In this document: positions 44,656 through 56,820 of the stretch, in pieces
How the letters are laid out: the number at the start of each line of letters is the position of its first letter
Numbering within the stretch: the stretch's first letter is position 1
Assembly (NCBI GenBank): GCA_016169945.1
Contig: JADLSH010000082.1
Location: 682,001-746,000 of the forward strand
DNA length: 64,000 bases
Origin: Trachythela sp. YZ-2020
Lineage: Eukaryota > Cnidaria > Anthozoa > Malacalcyonacea > Clavulariidae
Direction: 5' to 3'
Made by a program: the position numbers and the translations under genes
Notes under the pieces: model-generated
Told to the model about the DNA's origin: nothing
Seen by the model: the letters and a program-made list of their open reading frames with translations, nothing else
The model's database searches: none

Positions 44656-46882
44656 CATCGAGGGTCTCTTCCCCGGATGTGGTATTATCATTGCTGGAAA
44701 TTTTAACCACTTAAATATCAAGAATTTGTCTCGCCAGTTTCAATTCAAGCAATTAGTGCACATGCCTACTCGTGGCATGAATACGCTGGACCTCGTCTTA
44801 GCAAACCTACACTCTTTCTACGAATCTAACTCCGCCACATCCCACCCACCATTTGGCCTTTCTGACCAATGTGTCATAACATTATACCCAAAGCAAAGAG
44901 ATCTCAATTCTACTACCAATAATGTAATCTATAAAAGAGACACTCGACCTTCTCGAAAACAAATGCTTGGCAAATACCTAAGCCAAATCGACTGGCACCT
45001 CTTTGACCAGCTCACTAGTTGTATGAAAAAATGACCTGTTCACCGGAATCATAATTACATGTTTAAACTACTTCATGCCTGAAAAAGCAGTCACCTTCCA
45101 TCGTAGCGATCCACCATGGATTACTGAAGATCTCAAACGCTTGATTAACAACGACAACGCGCCTTTTCCTCTGGAAACACAACGCTTTCAAGTTATATCG
45201 GAACAAAGTAAATAAGGTGAGAAAATCCTGTCGTGCTAAGTTTTACATCTCCAAAGAAGAACATTTGAAACAGTTGAAACCTAAAGAGTGGTGGCGTGAG
45301 GTGAAACGCCTCTGTGGCATGACCCCAGTTTCTAATCCTACAGATTTCTCTTCCCAGCTCCAATTAGAAAACACAGGTCATTTGTCACCACTAGATTTAG
45401 CTAATCTAATCAACAACACCTTCCTCGAGCCTATGCAAGACTTCTGCGCCCTTCGCGACACGATCACTGGAACTGCTTCACTGACTGAAGACCTTCCAAT
45501 CAATGCATTAACCACACCTGAGTTAATAAATCATAAGCTCAAATTACTCAACCGTTCTAAAGCACCAGGCCCAGATGGCATTCCTAATTGGATCCTTAAA
45601 TAATTTGCAGAAATTTTATCAAATCCTATCTCCATCATTCTCAACTCTTCTTACCTAGAACAAAAACTGCCAAGCGTTTGGAAACAAGCTAACATCATAC
45701 CCATCCCGAAAAATACACCAATCCGTGATATAAGCAAGAATCTTCGACCTATTTCTCTAACTTCAGCCTTATCAAAGTTAGCTGAAGACGTTGTAATCGA
45801 AAAATACGTCTCTCACGCAGTTTTGGAGGAAGTCAATCAGCATCAGTTTGGCGGAATGCCTAAATCATCAGCAACCCATAAGCATTATTCACACATGCAC
45901 CCAAGCGACTGACGGAACTGGCGCATCCGTGCGTGTCCCCTTGTTTGATTACCGAAAAGCCTTCGACTTGATTGATCATAATATTTTGGTTAACAAAATC
46001 CGGAAGCTTTCAATTCCACTACCTATTATCAATTGGATTATCGACTTTTTAACTTGAAGGGAACAACGAGTTAAACTCGCCAGGGATTGTTTCTCCGAAT
46101 GTGGGAAAGTTCCTTCCAGAGTTCCTCAAGGGACAAAATTAGGTCCTTGGCTCTTTATACTCATGATAAACGATTTGAATCTAACTGATTTCCAAATGTG
46201 GAAATACATTGACGACACTACCGCTGCTGAAGTAATATCAAAAGACTGTCACAGTACTATCCAAACAGGTGTAAATCAATTAGAAGACTGGACTGTGCTG
46301 AATAGACTCCAACTTCAAATTCCAAAATGTAAAGAACTGCTGTTTCAGTTTACGAGAGGTAGAAGCCTTTTTCCCAGTGTTGTCCTAAGTTCTGGAATTC
46401 TTGAATTAGTTGACCATGCCAAAGTTTTGGAACCGACAATCAGTAACGATTTGAAATGGACCAAACCTGTTGCGGAAATGATCAAGAAAGTTAACAAACG
46501 AAAGTGTTTCATCATACAACTTAAACGTGCAAAAGTGCCCGCCAAGGAAATAATTATTTTTTACTGTACATGTGTAAGGCCAGTACTGGAGTACAGTTGT
46601 GAAGTCTTCCATTTTGCCTTGCCTGACTATTGAGCAAGTCCAAAGAAGAGTCACCTCAATAATATTCCCAGGCATGCCGTATTCTGTCCGTTTGCAAAAG
46701 TGCAACGTTATTCCCCTCAGCGAACGTCGATACAACGCCTGCTCAAAACTTTTCAAACAAATCATAAATTATCATCCCTTCTGCCAGACCGTCACTCTGC
46801 GAACTATGATCTCAGGAAAACTCCCGAGTTTCAACTCCCAAAGACAAAAACAGATAGATTTTTAAAAACGTTTATTAGATGT
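44656..46882 (+). pseudogene. LINE C endonuclease C-terminus and reverse transcriptase
   Basis: The sequence resumes with LFPGCGIIIAGNFNHLN, then MNTLDLVLANLHSFY. RT blocks are SKAPGPDGIPNWILK (45559-45603), RPISLTSALSKLAEDVV, LFDYRKAFDLIDHNILVNKI, VPQGTKLGPWLFILMINDLN and the catalytic KYIDDTTAAEVI (about 46201-46240), in which the YIDD box is intact. The C-terminal part runs to KTDRFLKTFIRC at 46880. Stops at 45034, 45601, 46055 and 46631 plus frame changes inactivate it. Confidence 0.85.
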
Positions 46883-46949
46883 TAATCTTTTGACACATTT
46901 TTAACTTAAATGTATATATATATATTATAGATTTTCGCTTACCTCAAAA

Positions 46950-47003
46950 CTTGTCTACAACAGGCTGTTTCATCTGTAAAAGAATCATCAGGCAGTTTAC
47001 AAG
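46950..47003 (-). ncRNA. Hammerhead ribozyme motif, minus strand
   Basis: On the minus strand: stem I CTTGT..CTGC, core CTGATGA, stem II TCT-loop-AGA, core GAAA, stem III ACA-GCC-TGT, then T (cleavage position) and the stem I partner GTAG.ACAAG (one G-T pair). Type I order. It is the mirror of the motif at 47293-47346. Confidence 0.65.
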
Positions 47004-47292
47004 TATCGAAAAGAAATGACCGCTTATATGCTTCCTGCCGGGGCGTGGGAGTACGAGTCGTATACGGGAGGATCAAAACGATGCAATTTATGTTTAGAAG
47101 AAAAATTTTGTATTTTGAAAGAAAAAAACAAGGATTGTTTACTCAACAAAAGAGCTGAAATAATTTCACGATGTCGTCATCGTAACAAATTTCGCGTAAA
47201 CAACGCAAACAAAGCCATGCATGCACACATTGTCTCCCACACACACTCCCACGCCCCGGCAGGAAGCATATAACGGTCATTTCTTTTCGATA

Positions 47293-47346
47293 CTTGTAAA
47301 CTGCCTGATGATTCTTTTACAGATGAAACAGCCTGTTGCAGACAAG
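47293..47346 (+). ncRNA. Hammerhead ribozyme motif, plus strand
   Basis: The order is stem I 5' strand (CTTGT, AAA bulge, CTGC), CTGATGA, stem II (TCT pairing AGA, with a T-T at the base), GAAA, a 3-bp stem III (ACA/TGT) with loop GCC, T at the cleavage position, then GCAG.ACAAG closing stem I. All invariant core bases are present. Type I hammerheads are a known feature of Penelope-like elements. The weak stem II base may lower activity. Confidence 0.7.
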
Positions 47347-47784
47347 TTTTGAGGTAAGCGAAAATCTATAATTTGCTCTAACTATATGTTGTCGAGCACT
47401 CTTTGCGTTTCGTAGACCTAAACCTACACGTATATATATATATATTATATAGATTTTCGCTTACCTCAAAACTTGTCTGATGAAACAGCCTGTTGCAGAC
47501 AGGTTTTGAGGTAAGCGAAAATCTATAATTTGCTTTAACTATATGTTGTCGAGCACTCTTTGCGTTTCGTAGACCTAAACCTACAGGTATATATATATAT
47601 ATATATATTATATAGTATTAATATATGAAAGTAAAATTATAGTTTAATGTTTTTATTAACCTTATTTGAATTAAAATAGTATTTCTTGTAAATTATTGCT
47701 CTATATATTGAACTTAAATTAACCAACGGATGTAAAATAACACGCAATTCAGTTATTGTAAACTGCAAAATGTTTTCTTAATAA

Positions 47785-47795
47785 ATCTATCTATA

Positions 47796-47837
<42 letters not shown>
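47785..47837 (+). repeat. (ATCT)n simple repeat at LINE C 3' end
   Basis: Tandem ATCT units directly follow TTCTTAATAA. The equivalent LINE D end is an ATCTA-type repeat after TTTTAATAA, so this marks the retrotransposon 3' terminus. Confidence 0.8.
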
Positions 47838-49375
47838 GTAGTAATACAACAAGCAACCCCTGTATCGAACCAAATGAAATACAGCTTGTAGCTTGATTTG
47901 TGCATGCAAATTATTATTCAGTATATTTCATATAGATTTATAGAGTAGTCTCTATAAATGTACGCCAGGAACACGTCGCAGTAATAGATGTTTTTAAAGT
48001 GTAGAAAACTTACCAAGTCTACTAGTGCCGACAAAATCACGCACAACATTTTCGATAGGTCTTGTTGTATATTTTGAAATCGTCAACATCAATATTGGGA
48101 CATGCTTATGGCGAAACTCATGCCTCAGATTAATTGAGCATAGCCATAGACCATAGTCGTACTCTGAAATAGAATATCGTTACAACTGCAACCCAAGTAA
48201 TATATGCAAATCCTAAATCTCTTGTCAAAAAATTAAATTTTCGGCACACACTCATACGTCGCCATGTTTATTTTATTTGCGCATTGATTTGCAGTTCTCA
48301 CAGAAATTTGTGCTACGGGGGGTGAAATAGCCCGAATCCTCATTGGCGAATGGAAAATTCATTACGATATGAAGTATATTATAGGATTAAGCGGGTAATT
48401 TATCAACCTTTCCCAACGTTTCCATTAAACAGACAGAAAAACAATATGAAACGCGCAATTGTAGCTAAAAATAATAATTTTTCAATGTTTGAAAAAGTAA
48501 TAATAAGCCCTTGAATTATATATAACCTAATAGTGAACATCAAGTGTAAGCTTCCCCCGGATTGTTTACTCTATACATCTATCAATCTATGCCTATCTGA
48601 GTCACTTATGTTAATGTTTGCCCTGTAATCACAATAGTTGCAAAGTGAAACTTTGCACTAAAAAGCCCTTGCAATTTTATCGACTTGCGTGCTTACACTG
48701 ACTTTTTGCCAGCCTCTTCTCAACGAGCAGTGTCTCTCCAGGTTCATTGCAGCTTAATCCATTAAGTTGCAAAGCACCCTATTTTGCTATTATAGTCTGA
48801 CACCAGACAATTTTACTTGTTCAGGGAAAATATTGGGCATTACTTGGTTAACCATACCTGCCATGTCTCATGTTATCCTTTTAAGCTGTGATACCCCCTG
48901 GCCCCTGCTATATTCTGAAATAGATATTTAATATTAAATAAATAACATGACAAATAAAAAATATATTATTTAATAATTCTAGAATGTTGTTATAATTCTG
49001 AATATTAACTAGTTTAACTTGACAGTAAAGTGGCTTCTAAATTGTTGAACTAAATCATCGTAATATTTTTGTGCTGTCCAGCTACAGCTAATGTCAAGGC
49101 CGCGCAGAGAAATTTGGGCGCCGCGGGGAAAACGCTATTTCATAGCGTTACAGCTGAGCGAAATTTTATAGGAGTAGTTTGCTTTATAGCAACAAAAATC
49201 AAGAACAACAGATTTTAAGCACGCACATATATATAGTCGTAGGCTCACACTCCTATAGCATTAATTTTATCATCTTCGATTAGTTTTGGGGGCATCTGTC
49301 TGGCGTTGTATGACTGTTTTCGACGAGTATATTCTCCAGTATAAACTCTGTCAGTTTCCCCAAAGAGTATGGCCA
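47838..49375. other. 1.5 kb without recognisable gene
   Basis: It holds repeat R2 copy 2 (48740-48860, reverse of 24945-25055) and repeat R1 copy 2 (49265-49375, reverse of 14290-14400), with AT-rich DNA between. No ORF with family likeness was seen. Confidence 0.5.
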
Positions 49376-49814
49376 AGTAGGTAACCGCCCCCATATAGCG
49401 GAATACTAATGAGCTTGACGTTATGCTTAGTGCGTAACGTTTACAACGGGAATGCCCCTATATGGGATCGGAAGTAATTAGTATTCAGGGTATGTCTAGA
49501 GTGATGACGTCACAAAGGTATCACAGGAGGGGTGACGTCATAAAGATTAATGAGTTGTGACGCTAGACGTGTATTAAGTATAATCTGTGAAGATTGTACA
49601 TTTTATTGTGTATGTCGCTTTTGCGGAGAGATCTTTACAGAATATATTTGGGACGTAGCGTTTGCGGACAGAACTTTACAAAATATATTTGGGACAAATT
49701 TCGGTAAGTGTATATTTTTTGTCAATATAAGATGTATTAACATGAAGTATTGCAGGGGGTAACCATAGCAACTTGAATTTTTTAGTATAAAGTTTTGAAA
49801 ACAATGATTTAGAT

Positions 49815-50205
49815 ATGGATTTAGCAGCGAAAATTGCTGAATGTGAAACTATGCCCGAGCTTAATGCTTTGGAAGGCATATATATTTTGACTGAGGCTGA
49901 GAAAAGATTGTTTCACGAGAAGAAGCTGGAATTGATCGCCCGTTTTCTTGAGTGAGGAAAGGAAAACGAGCAGTTGGGACTTGCTATGAGCATTTCTGAT
50001 TCTTGGACGCCTGAACAAAGACGACGGTTTTTACAGGACTTGGCAAGACGATGAGCCTTTGGTACAGTTTGGCCGTGTGGAGAAAAGATCTTTCGATGAA
50101 GTGACCAAGGACTATACAATTCAATTTGGAAAACGTTTGCTCATTTGGAGCTTTCTCAATATTATGATCGCCTTCACGAGTTATTGGGAGCTTATTGAAT
50201 AGAGA
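49815..50205 (+). pseudogene. Polinton PolB N-terminal segment, second unit
   Basis: It reads AECETMPELNALEG, FHEKKLELIARFLE (then a stop), GKENEQLGLAMSISDSWTPE, QRRRFLQDLA and, after frame changes, DEPL and YTIQFG. The same block order is found at 43486-42930 in Polinton 1 (NWSPTERQRFVD, DNEPL, YAVQFAN). The Harbinger element begins right after IETL at 50206. Confidence 0.7.
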
Positions 50206-50517
50206 CCTTAAGATCTACGACGTCGGTCACCTACGACGGAAACCGGAAGTAATTTTGAAATGTGTGTGACAAATGCGCATGCGTTTACTGTCGTCCACAG
50301 ACGTCGACGTCGAGAACATGAAAACATACAGTTTCGCGTCCTAGCTACAACGTGAATTTCGGAGCTCTTTTTTCAAAATTTTTTGGTCGTTTTTATCCGT
50401 GTAAGTATCGTTTATCAGATATTAATTTCTGTTTTATATACTAGGCTGTCTTTTAAAATTTTTAAACAGTAAATCGGCAGTTTTCGTCGTTTTTTTTCGC
50501 AATAAAAAAGCTGAATT

Positions 50518-51375
50518 ATGGATATTTTATACGTTTTGCAGTTACATATAATGGAATGGACACATGAACATGATGTTTTGTTGGGCATGGAAATACTTTT
50601 AGTCGACCCTTTTAAAGCAAAACCCCGAACAGCACTCCGTGGTCAATTGTGGACAAAGGTGGCAGATGCTTTGACCGGTTTAAAGGAGCCAAAAATTTTT
50701 GTTTCTCAGAGATCTGTACGTGATCGTTTCAAGCTTTTAGCTGAAAAATTTAAAAAGAAAATTGTTGCCGAGGAGCACGGGTACGGAATTTCTCCAGAAG
50801 TGTCGGCGCTGGATACGTTACTGGAAGAAATTATTGCACTTAAGAAAAAGTATACTGATGAGTATGTTCAAGAAACTGCAGAAATAAAAAAACAAGACCA
50901 AGAGGACAAAGAAAATGCAGAATATATAAGGTTGAAAGCTATGGAGTCTTTAAACGAAACGCAGAAGAGAAAAGCTAATGCTGATGGAAATGAGAAAAGA
51001 GAAAAGAGAAGAAGCAATGGGTCAGAGGCTTTGAAGATTTTACGATAAAAGATGGATAATGAGAAAGAGCATCGAGAGCTGGAGTTAGAGGTGAGGAAGG
51101 AAGATATTGAACGGGAAAAGAATAAGGAAGAAAGAGAAAAAAAGCAGCATCAAGATATGATGCAAATCATGCAAATGAAACAACAACAAATGCAACAAAT
51201 GCAAATGAATTTCCTGCAGTCACAAGCCCAACGGCAGCAGCTTTTGATGGCACTCATTGAGAAAGTAAACAATGCCAGGGAACATTTGAGCACGTTAATC
51301 TCAAGTATGAGTAACAATTTTTTCAACATTTATTCACCCAAATGTTTGTATAAATATAATTTTAGGCCTAAATGA
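50518..51375 (+). pseudogene. Harbinger Myb/SANT-like accessory protein
   Basis: The N-terminal trihelix-like domain reads WTHEHDVLLGMEILLVDPF, GQLWTKVADALTGLKEPKIF, VSQRSVRDRFKLLAEKFKKK. It is followed by EEHGYGISPEVSALDTLLEE, then a long charged coiled coil. A TAA at 51046-51048 splits it from the same-frame continuation DNEKEHRELELEVRKEDIER and a Gln/Met-rich tail. A likely start is ATG at 50551 (MEWTHEHD). In this superfamily the protein carries the transposase into the nucleus and helps bind the ends. Confidence 0.8.
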
Positions 51376-51540
51376 AAATAAATAAATAATAATAATAAAA
51401 TAACTGTACAAAAATCCTGTTAGGCTCTAAGGCCATTTAATAAATAAATAATAAATTTATTTGTAAGAAAATATTTATTAATCTATGTCTGTAAAAATAT
51501 TATCAAAATATTCTTAATGTTCAATTAAATATTTATCAAA

Positions 51541-53048
51541 CTATTCTTCAGCAAGATATTCATGAATTGTAGGTGGTGGGAGGTCAAATAAATCAGATGT
51601 CGAATTGCCATACATACATGTAATGCAATTTCTCAATATACCTGAGACAATATACATTTTGCCAACAGCACTTAAAGCAATTTCTAAGTTCTTCTTAAAG
51701 TCAATGAATTTAAAACTGGAGACAATGTCACCAAAAAGCCATTCAACTGACACACGAACGCCACTCATACTTTTGTTAAAAGCCTCCATGTCAGGATTCG
51801 GTTGCACTAGTCTGAATGGAGCTTGCAAATTAATCCTCAGAGGGTATGCGGGATCCCCATAAATGCACATAGGTTACATGTTTGTTCCAAGAGCATTCTC
51901 TTCAAGCATCGTCATTAGCCCTGACTCTCGAAGCATGCTGGCATCATGTTTTTTCCCCTCTACAAATATAAAAAAAAAATTAAATTTTTTTTTCCTTACT
52001 TTGCACGTAGAATTATTTACAGAAAATTTCTCCATATAAACACTCACAAGCCGGCTGGCCCAGCTGCCAGGATGAAATTTCAAAGCGATTTTTAACAACA
52101 GTCAAAACAATGCGAAAAAAAACAAAATTGTCCCAGCAAGCGGGATAAAATTCTCTCATGTACACACAAGACAAATTCACCTCGTTTACTGGGCTGCCTC
52201 GCTAAACAGGCCAGCCCTGCTACCATATAAGCAGCCCCTTAGTCAACTTTGGCTGGCAATAAAAATTCGAACTTTTAGTAGATGAAATTGCATTGCAGGA
52301 TCTATTTTTTCCTCTATTTTTATAGTAATAATCTATTAATACAAGCATAACTATTAAAGCCTGCACTTTTAAATGCAATGGTTATAAATTTGTGCACTTA
52401 CCCACAGGCCCATAAAGATTTGCTATCATGCCATTAGGGGTTACTACTCATTGGAATTTCAGGGCATGGTATCTCTTGTGGCCATTGTATACCAGCCTCT
52501 GATGTTTGCTTGGCCTAAAAATTGCCTTCACCGTCCCGTCAACAAACCCAAAATAATTTGTTAGTCCTGCTCCTTTGTTTGTGATAGCGGCAGCATATAT
52601 CTCCAGTTGTATGGGGTTAAGCAGCAGAATGTCCCACTGTTTAATACCGTGGTTGTGGCGCTTGTAGACAAACGAAATCACTTCGTTGAAAATCATCGAT
52701 AGCTCCGGTACTGGTCTTACAAAACGTGGAACAAGGTCGCTCAAACGCAAGCATAAGCTAAACGCCGAAGTATGAGACAAGGGCCTTCCAGTCCTTAGCA
52801 TGTCGTTCCTTGTGTGCAATAAAACACATCAGGAATGTTTAATCTGGAATATCGGTTTTTCTGAACCGGAATTCGGCAATACATTCGCCTTCCTCGATTT
52901 CGTCAAGGTTTAATCGCCCATATGATTGATATGGTAAAACTAAGTTTTTCGACGCATATAACTGGCTTAGAATTGCAAAATCAATGTCGTCTATATCTCC
53001 GAGTGCATAACAAACTGTTATGAGTTCATGCAACTCTTTATAATTCAT
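51541..53048 (-). pseudogene. Harbinger DDE transposase (HARBI1-like), one intron
   Basis: It starts at MNYKELHELITVCYALGDID (53048) and reads ECIAEFRFRKTDIP, PRFVRPVPELSMIFNEVISF, then GFVDGTVKAI (first Asp), YNGHKRYHALKFQ, GKKHDASMLRESGL, CIYGDPAYPL (second Asp) and SVRVSVEWLFGD (Glu). A GT-AG intron (about 51961-52407) joins GPV to EGKKHDA. Two stops, after LKFQ and after GTNM, and a frame break near 52830 inactivate it. Confidence 0.85.
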
Positions 53049-53228
53049 TTACTTACATGATAAAAAATACCTTCGTAAATATTTATATCCAATGTATTGT
53101 GTATGCAATACGTGACGTCGACGTTGTGAATCTTAAACAGACGCTCAGTTAATGGTCGACGGCGTCCTCGCCTCAGTGCTCTACTCGAATACGGCGTCGA
53201 CGTCGAGGTCGACGTCGTAGATCTTAAG

Positions 53229-53513
53229 GCATCTAATATGGCCACTGGAGAGTATAAGTTGTGCCATGATTTTGAGGTAAACCGCAATTGACCTCCAATG
53301 GAAAATCGATGTCCAATGGGCTTGATGTCTACCGAGCGAAATTTTGCAAAATATTTTGAGAAAAAAATTATAAAAAAGCCAATAGTAATGTAATTAGCCA
53401 ATGAAATTGCTTATCGCAGGTGAACATCAAAAGTAAACATCAAATCTAGCAGGTAAGCATCAATTCATTCCAGCAGTCCGTCGACCAATCAAAACAGTTC
53501 TTATATCTCATTT
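53229..53513. other. Unassigned segment between Harbinger and PolB text
   Basis: Joining 50205 to about 53511 would connect IETL to GQIPMHDQV as in Polinton 1, so these 285 bases are extra sequence. I see no terminal repeats or ORF. They may be an older insertion into which the Harbinger landed. Confidence 0.4.
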
Positions 53514-53865
53514 ATGGGACAAATACCTATGCACGATCAAGTCCGTTTTGTTTTGCGATCACCTCTGCTTGAAACCCCCATTTCTCTTCCTTTCATGCAA
53601 CGTCAACGACTTACAATTGAGCGGGTTTTAGCTGAAATTGAGCGTGTCATTCAGTCTAATAAGGAATTTCGTTTGAATGATAGTGTGAATGTTAATTTAA
53701 TTCATGTTGAAATGCCCCAAGGGGGAACCGGTACTAAACGTAGTGAAATTAATTAGGAAAAACAATTGATCAATAAAGAGCTATGGTTCGGATTAAAAAG
53801 GGCGAAAAAGGGGGTTATACGAATACGAAAATGTATACATTTTCAGAACAAAATATTGCTAGGAC
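53514..53865 (+). pseudogene. Polinton PolB N-terminal segment, continued
   Basis: It reads MHDQVRFVLRSPLLETPISL, TIERVLAEIERVIQSNKEF, NLIHVEMPQGGTGTKRSEIN, a stop, then in the same frame EKQLINKEL and KKGVIRIR. It closely matches 42914-42620 in Polinton 1. After about 53865 the similarity stops and palindromic repeat sequence begins. Confidence 0.75.
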
Positions 53866-55152
53866 ACCGCTTTGATTTGCTGCATGCATAAATTTACAAC
53901 GGATTAACGTTTTAGAAAATTTATTTATTTAAGTATGACAATTTACATAAATAAACAGTTATTAAACATATTGTCCAGCTTTTACACTGTTTTCCAGCTT
54001 AGATCACTTGACGTTTTGTATATTTCTGTTAAAAAGAAAGCCACATTGTCTAGGGGTTACCTCGGGGTTCCCTGTGGGTTCTCTTGGGGTTCTCACATAT
54101 TTAGCAAGTACCGTAGAAGTATTCATTTACGAGACCTTTTTGCGGGACATATTTAGCAAGTCCCCAGAGGAGGAATGGTGAGTATACCAGAATGCATTCC
54201 GTTGATTATTATTAAAAATAAAAATTTTCTACGAAAGTTTGGTGTAAAATTGTTCAGAAATATTGCGAGTTTTAGCTTTGAATTTGTCGTATTTTTGAAG
54301 GTATGTTTCAATAATTGTTTTATCAATGAATCTAGTTTAACGATTTTTGTCTTGTTTGATTTATTTAGCTTGTTTTAGTTATGCTAATCACGCATTGTAT
54401 TAACCCTTGTTACGGGTCACGGCACATATAGCTTTGAAATATGCATGAGGTAATAATTTCTGTTACAAGGAAAAGTAATACAAACCACAGCATTGAATTG
54501 AGGAAGAGCTGCTCTTTCTATTGATACTTTAAAACAAAGATTACCTCCTCAAATCGAAGAGTAATCGCGGTTTGAAAATGGGCTACTTTGCTATATTTTG
54601 CCGCTGATGGCGGGAATAGACCGCATTGTAATCAGAATGGCGAGCCGAAAATCGCTATATGAACCACTATTTTTTTTTTAATTGTGGAACATGTACATAT
54701 ATATTACTATGTTTTAAGTTAAACGTTACCTTTGAGATTTGGTTGGATAGGGATCAAAATTTTAGAGCTTGCAGAATGCTTCTAATGGGTTAAAATTTGT
54801 ACTTGTTGCAATATGTGTCCTATATTCTTATATCTATTCCCACCTGATTTTTGTTATTCAATATATTTAAAAAATACTCATCATAGTTGTATGTATTGTA
54901 ATACAGACAGTAGAGCATTTGAAAGTACAGTATATGCTTACAGCGTATCAATATGGCAACATACTGTATAATGTATATACGGTATTGATTTATTTATAGG
55001 AAAAAATATGGGTGTTGGATATGCTGCCATATTTATATGCATGTCTATATTATGCCCTTTTTATGTATAAAGAAATTAAAATAAGACTAGGCATTATAAA
55101 TTGAAATGAGATTTAGGATAATTATGTTATCATAAAAAATTAAACATACTCT

Positions 55153-55443
55153 TTGTATCCTTCATTTATTCTGTTGTTTTATGCCTTCAATATAGATTCC
55201 TGTCTGAGGTCGCAGGTAAATATTGTATACAGAAAAAAGTTTGCAACATTTGAAGATGCAGAAGAAACCCATTATGGTCTGACATTGTCTGACAGTTTAG
55301 CAGAACTTGTGATAAATAGAAGACAAGCCAATTCTGGTAAAACCAAGTCTGTTATGGAATCAGAATTCAGGGAACATCAATACCACCACCTCCTTCAACA
55401 CCACCAATGTTTGAAGCTTGTTGTAAATATATTTAATTTTTAG
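55153..55443 (+). other. Possible exon, unknown
   Basis: A frame of 96 codons with RKKFATFEDAEETHYGLTLS and DSLAELVINRRQANSGKTKS. Codon content looks more protein-like than that of its neighbours, but I recognise no family and no certain splice sites. It lies inside the 53786-60969 inverted-repeat region, so it may be part of an unidentified element. Confidence 0.25.
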
Positions 55444-55964
55444 GTAGACTGTAAACACATTGAGGCTGTGCAAAATGCATACTAAATGCTGTAATTATTA
55501 TTATTACACACTTACCAAACAATCATTAACCAGGTAAAGTCCTGTTCATTTGGGCTTTTCCAGCCCCATGCATATTGGTGGAATGAAATGATACAACAGT
55601 TTTTTAGTATGGTTTGAATTTAAATAAATAATTTTTAAACCAATTGTCTGTGTATATTTATTGGAAATGCATTATTTAATGATTAGTTAGGCAAACAAAT
55701 TAGAGAAAATTTAATATGTAGCTAACATTCTCCTTACATCTTAGGATATAAAAAAGTTTGTTCAACCTTTTGCCCTGGGTGTAGTTAATTTAGAACATAG
55801 TTACATTGGCATAATAGTCTATTGATTTTACTTGTCAGTTGTACAGTAGGAAAAAGACTATCTGCAAGCTACATAGATACAGTATAGTATCGATTATATA
55901 AGTATGGATTAAGTACTGCAACGACGAAGGACTGTTCATTATTTAGAAGGGGGGTGGGCCAGTA

Positions 55965-56290
55965 ATTGATTGATGGTATCTATTTTGGGAAGTATGGGTT
56001 AATGCTTTGCAGATGCGATTAGCACACTCCCCCTTTCCTCTGGTTAAATCGGCTATACAACATGTCGAGGGCACAGATTTACTCAGGTAAAGCCAGTGTC
56101 CTTGATAAACTCCTGTAAGTTGAGATTGGTTGGTTCTATTCTGTGCTTCAAGGGTTTTTCTCCAGATATTCCGGTTTTCCTCCCTCACTAAAAACTACCC
56201 TTAGGGATTAACCTTGACTAACTCACCCTCGGAACCTTATTAAGGGTTGCAAAACCTGTTAAGGCTTTTTTGTCCACCTCAGAATAGTAA
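55965..56290 (+). repeat. Degenerate tRNA-derived SINE
   Basis: A Pol III-like head (TTAGCACACTCCCCCTTTCC near 56019) is followed by a central block, GGGTTTTTCTCCAGATATTC and CGGTTTTCCTCCCTC (56152-56186). The same central block is in the SINE at 59774. The tail is not sharp. Confidence 0.5.
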
Positions 56291-56820
56291 ACACAATAAA
56301 CATAAAACTAAACTATTATCTTGACCCACCCAATAACAATGGTTTCATTTTTGCAGCCCATCCCTTGTCATTGGACACAAATTCATGCCCCCCCCCTGTT
56401 ACAGTTGCAGCGGCATTAATTAAGTAAGCCATTTAAATACTATAATGAGATAATATTATAAAACTATTGCTGTGATACCAGAGGCATAGGATGCAGGGTG
56501 ACCAAAACAGAAGGTAATCAATGTATGTTGTGCATAAGGTACCACCCAACAAGGAAGTCTGGGGGCATTCCCCCATTTTGAAATCTAGTCCCTCTGAAAT
56601 GGTGTTTTCAGCCATTTTGATGTACTGATAAATTGCAAGACAAGTGAGATTTAAAATTTGGGTTGGTCTACCCCTTTCCTAATTATAATTATGTTGGCTC
56701 ACCCCCTCATAAATAATGAACAGTCCCTTAGATAACCATGGTGGTTAAAGCTATACCTGGCATAATTTTTTCTTGCCAGCAACAAATGGATGAAAGTTTC
56801 AAATGTTCTCTTTAAATAAA

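Larger units (their letters stand above)
46926..47600. mobile_element. Penelope-like element fragment in an inverted repeat
   Basis: Arms 46926-47055 and 47242-47370 are inverted copies. The centre codes (plus, about 47060-47215) for KRCNLCLEEKFCILKEKNKD followed by NKRAEIISRCRHRNKF. This is the CxxC...CRH pattern of the GIY-YIG endonuclease end of Penelope-like elements. A shortened copy of the arms follows at 47447-47527. It lies in the LINE C 3' UTR between TA-rich tracts. Confidence 0.7.
15700..47836 (+). mobile_element. LINE C: CR1/jockey-type LINE, interrupted
   Basis: ORF1 (15917-17520), ORF2 endonuclease (17530-18117, resuming 44656), RT (45217-46882) and a 3' UTR ending in (ATCT)n at 47837 form one element. 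The Polinton at 18118-44649 splits the endonuclease. A Penelope-like fragment (46926-47600) sits in the 3' UTR. The join reads in frame across the Polinton target site (SLTD to IEGLFPGCGI). The 5' end is approximate. All ORFs are damaged. Confidence 0.8.
50206..53228. mobile_element. PIF/Harbinger transposon with two convergent genes
   Basis: The terminal inverted repeats read CCTTAAGATCTACGACGTCG at the left and the complement at 53209-53228. The palindromic TTAA at each edge makes the duplication either TTA/TAA (usual for Harbinger) or TTAA. It codes for a Myb/SANT-like protein (plus) and a DDE transposase (minus), the standard two-gene Harbinger set. Both carry stops. Confidence 0.85.
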
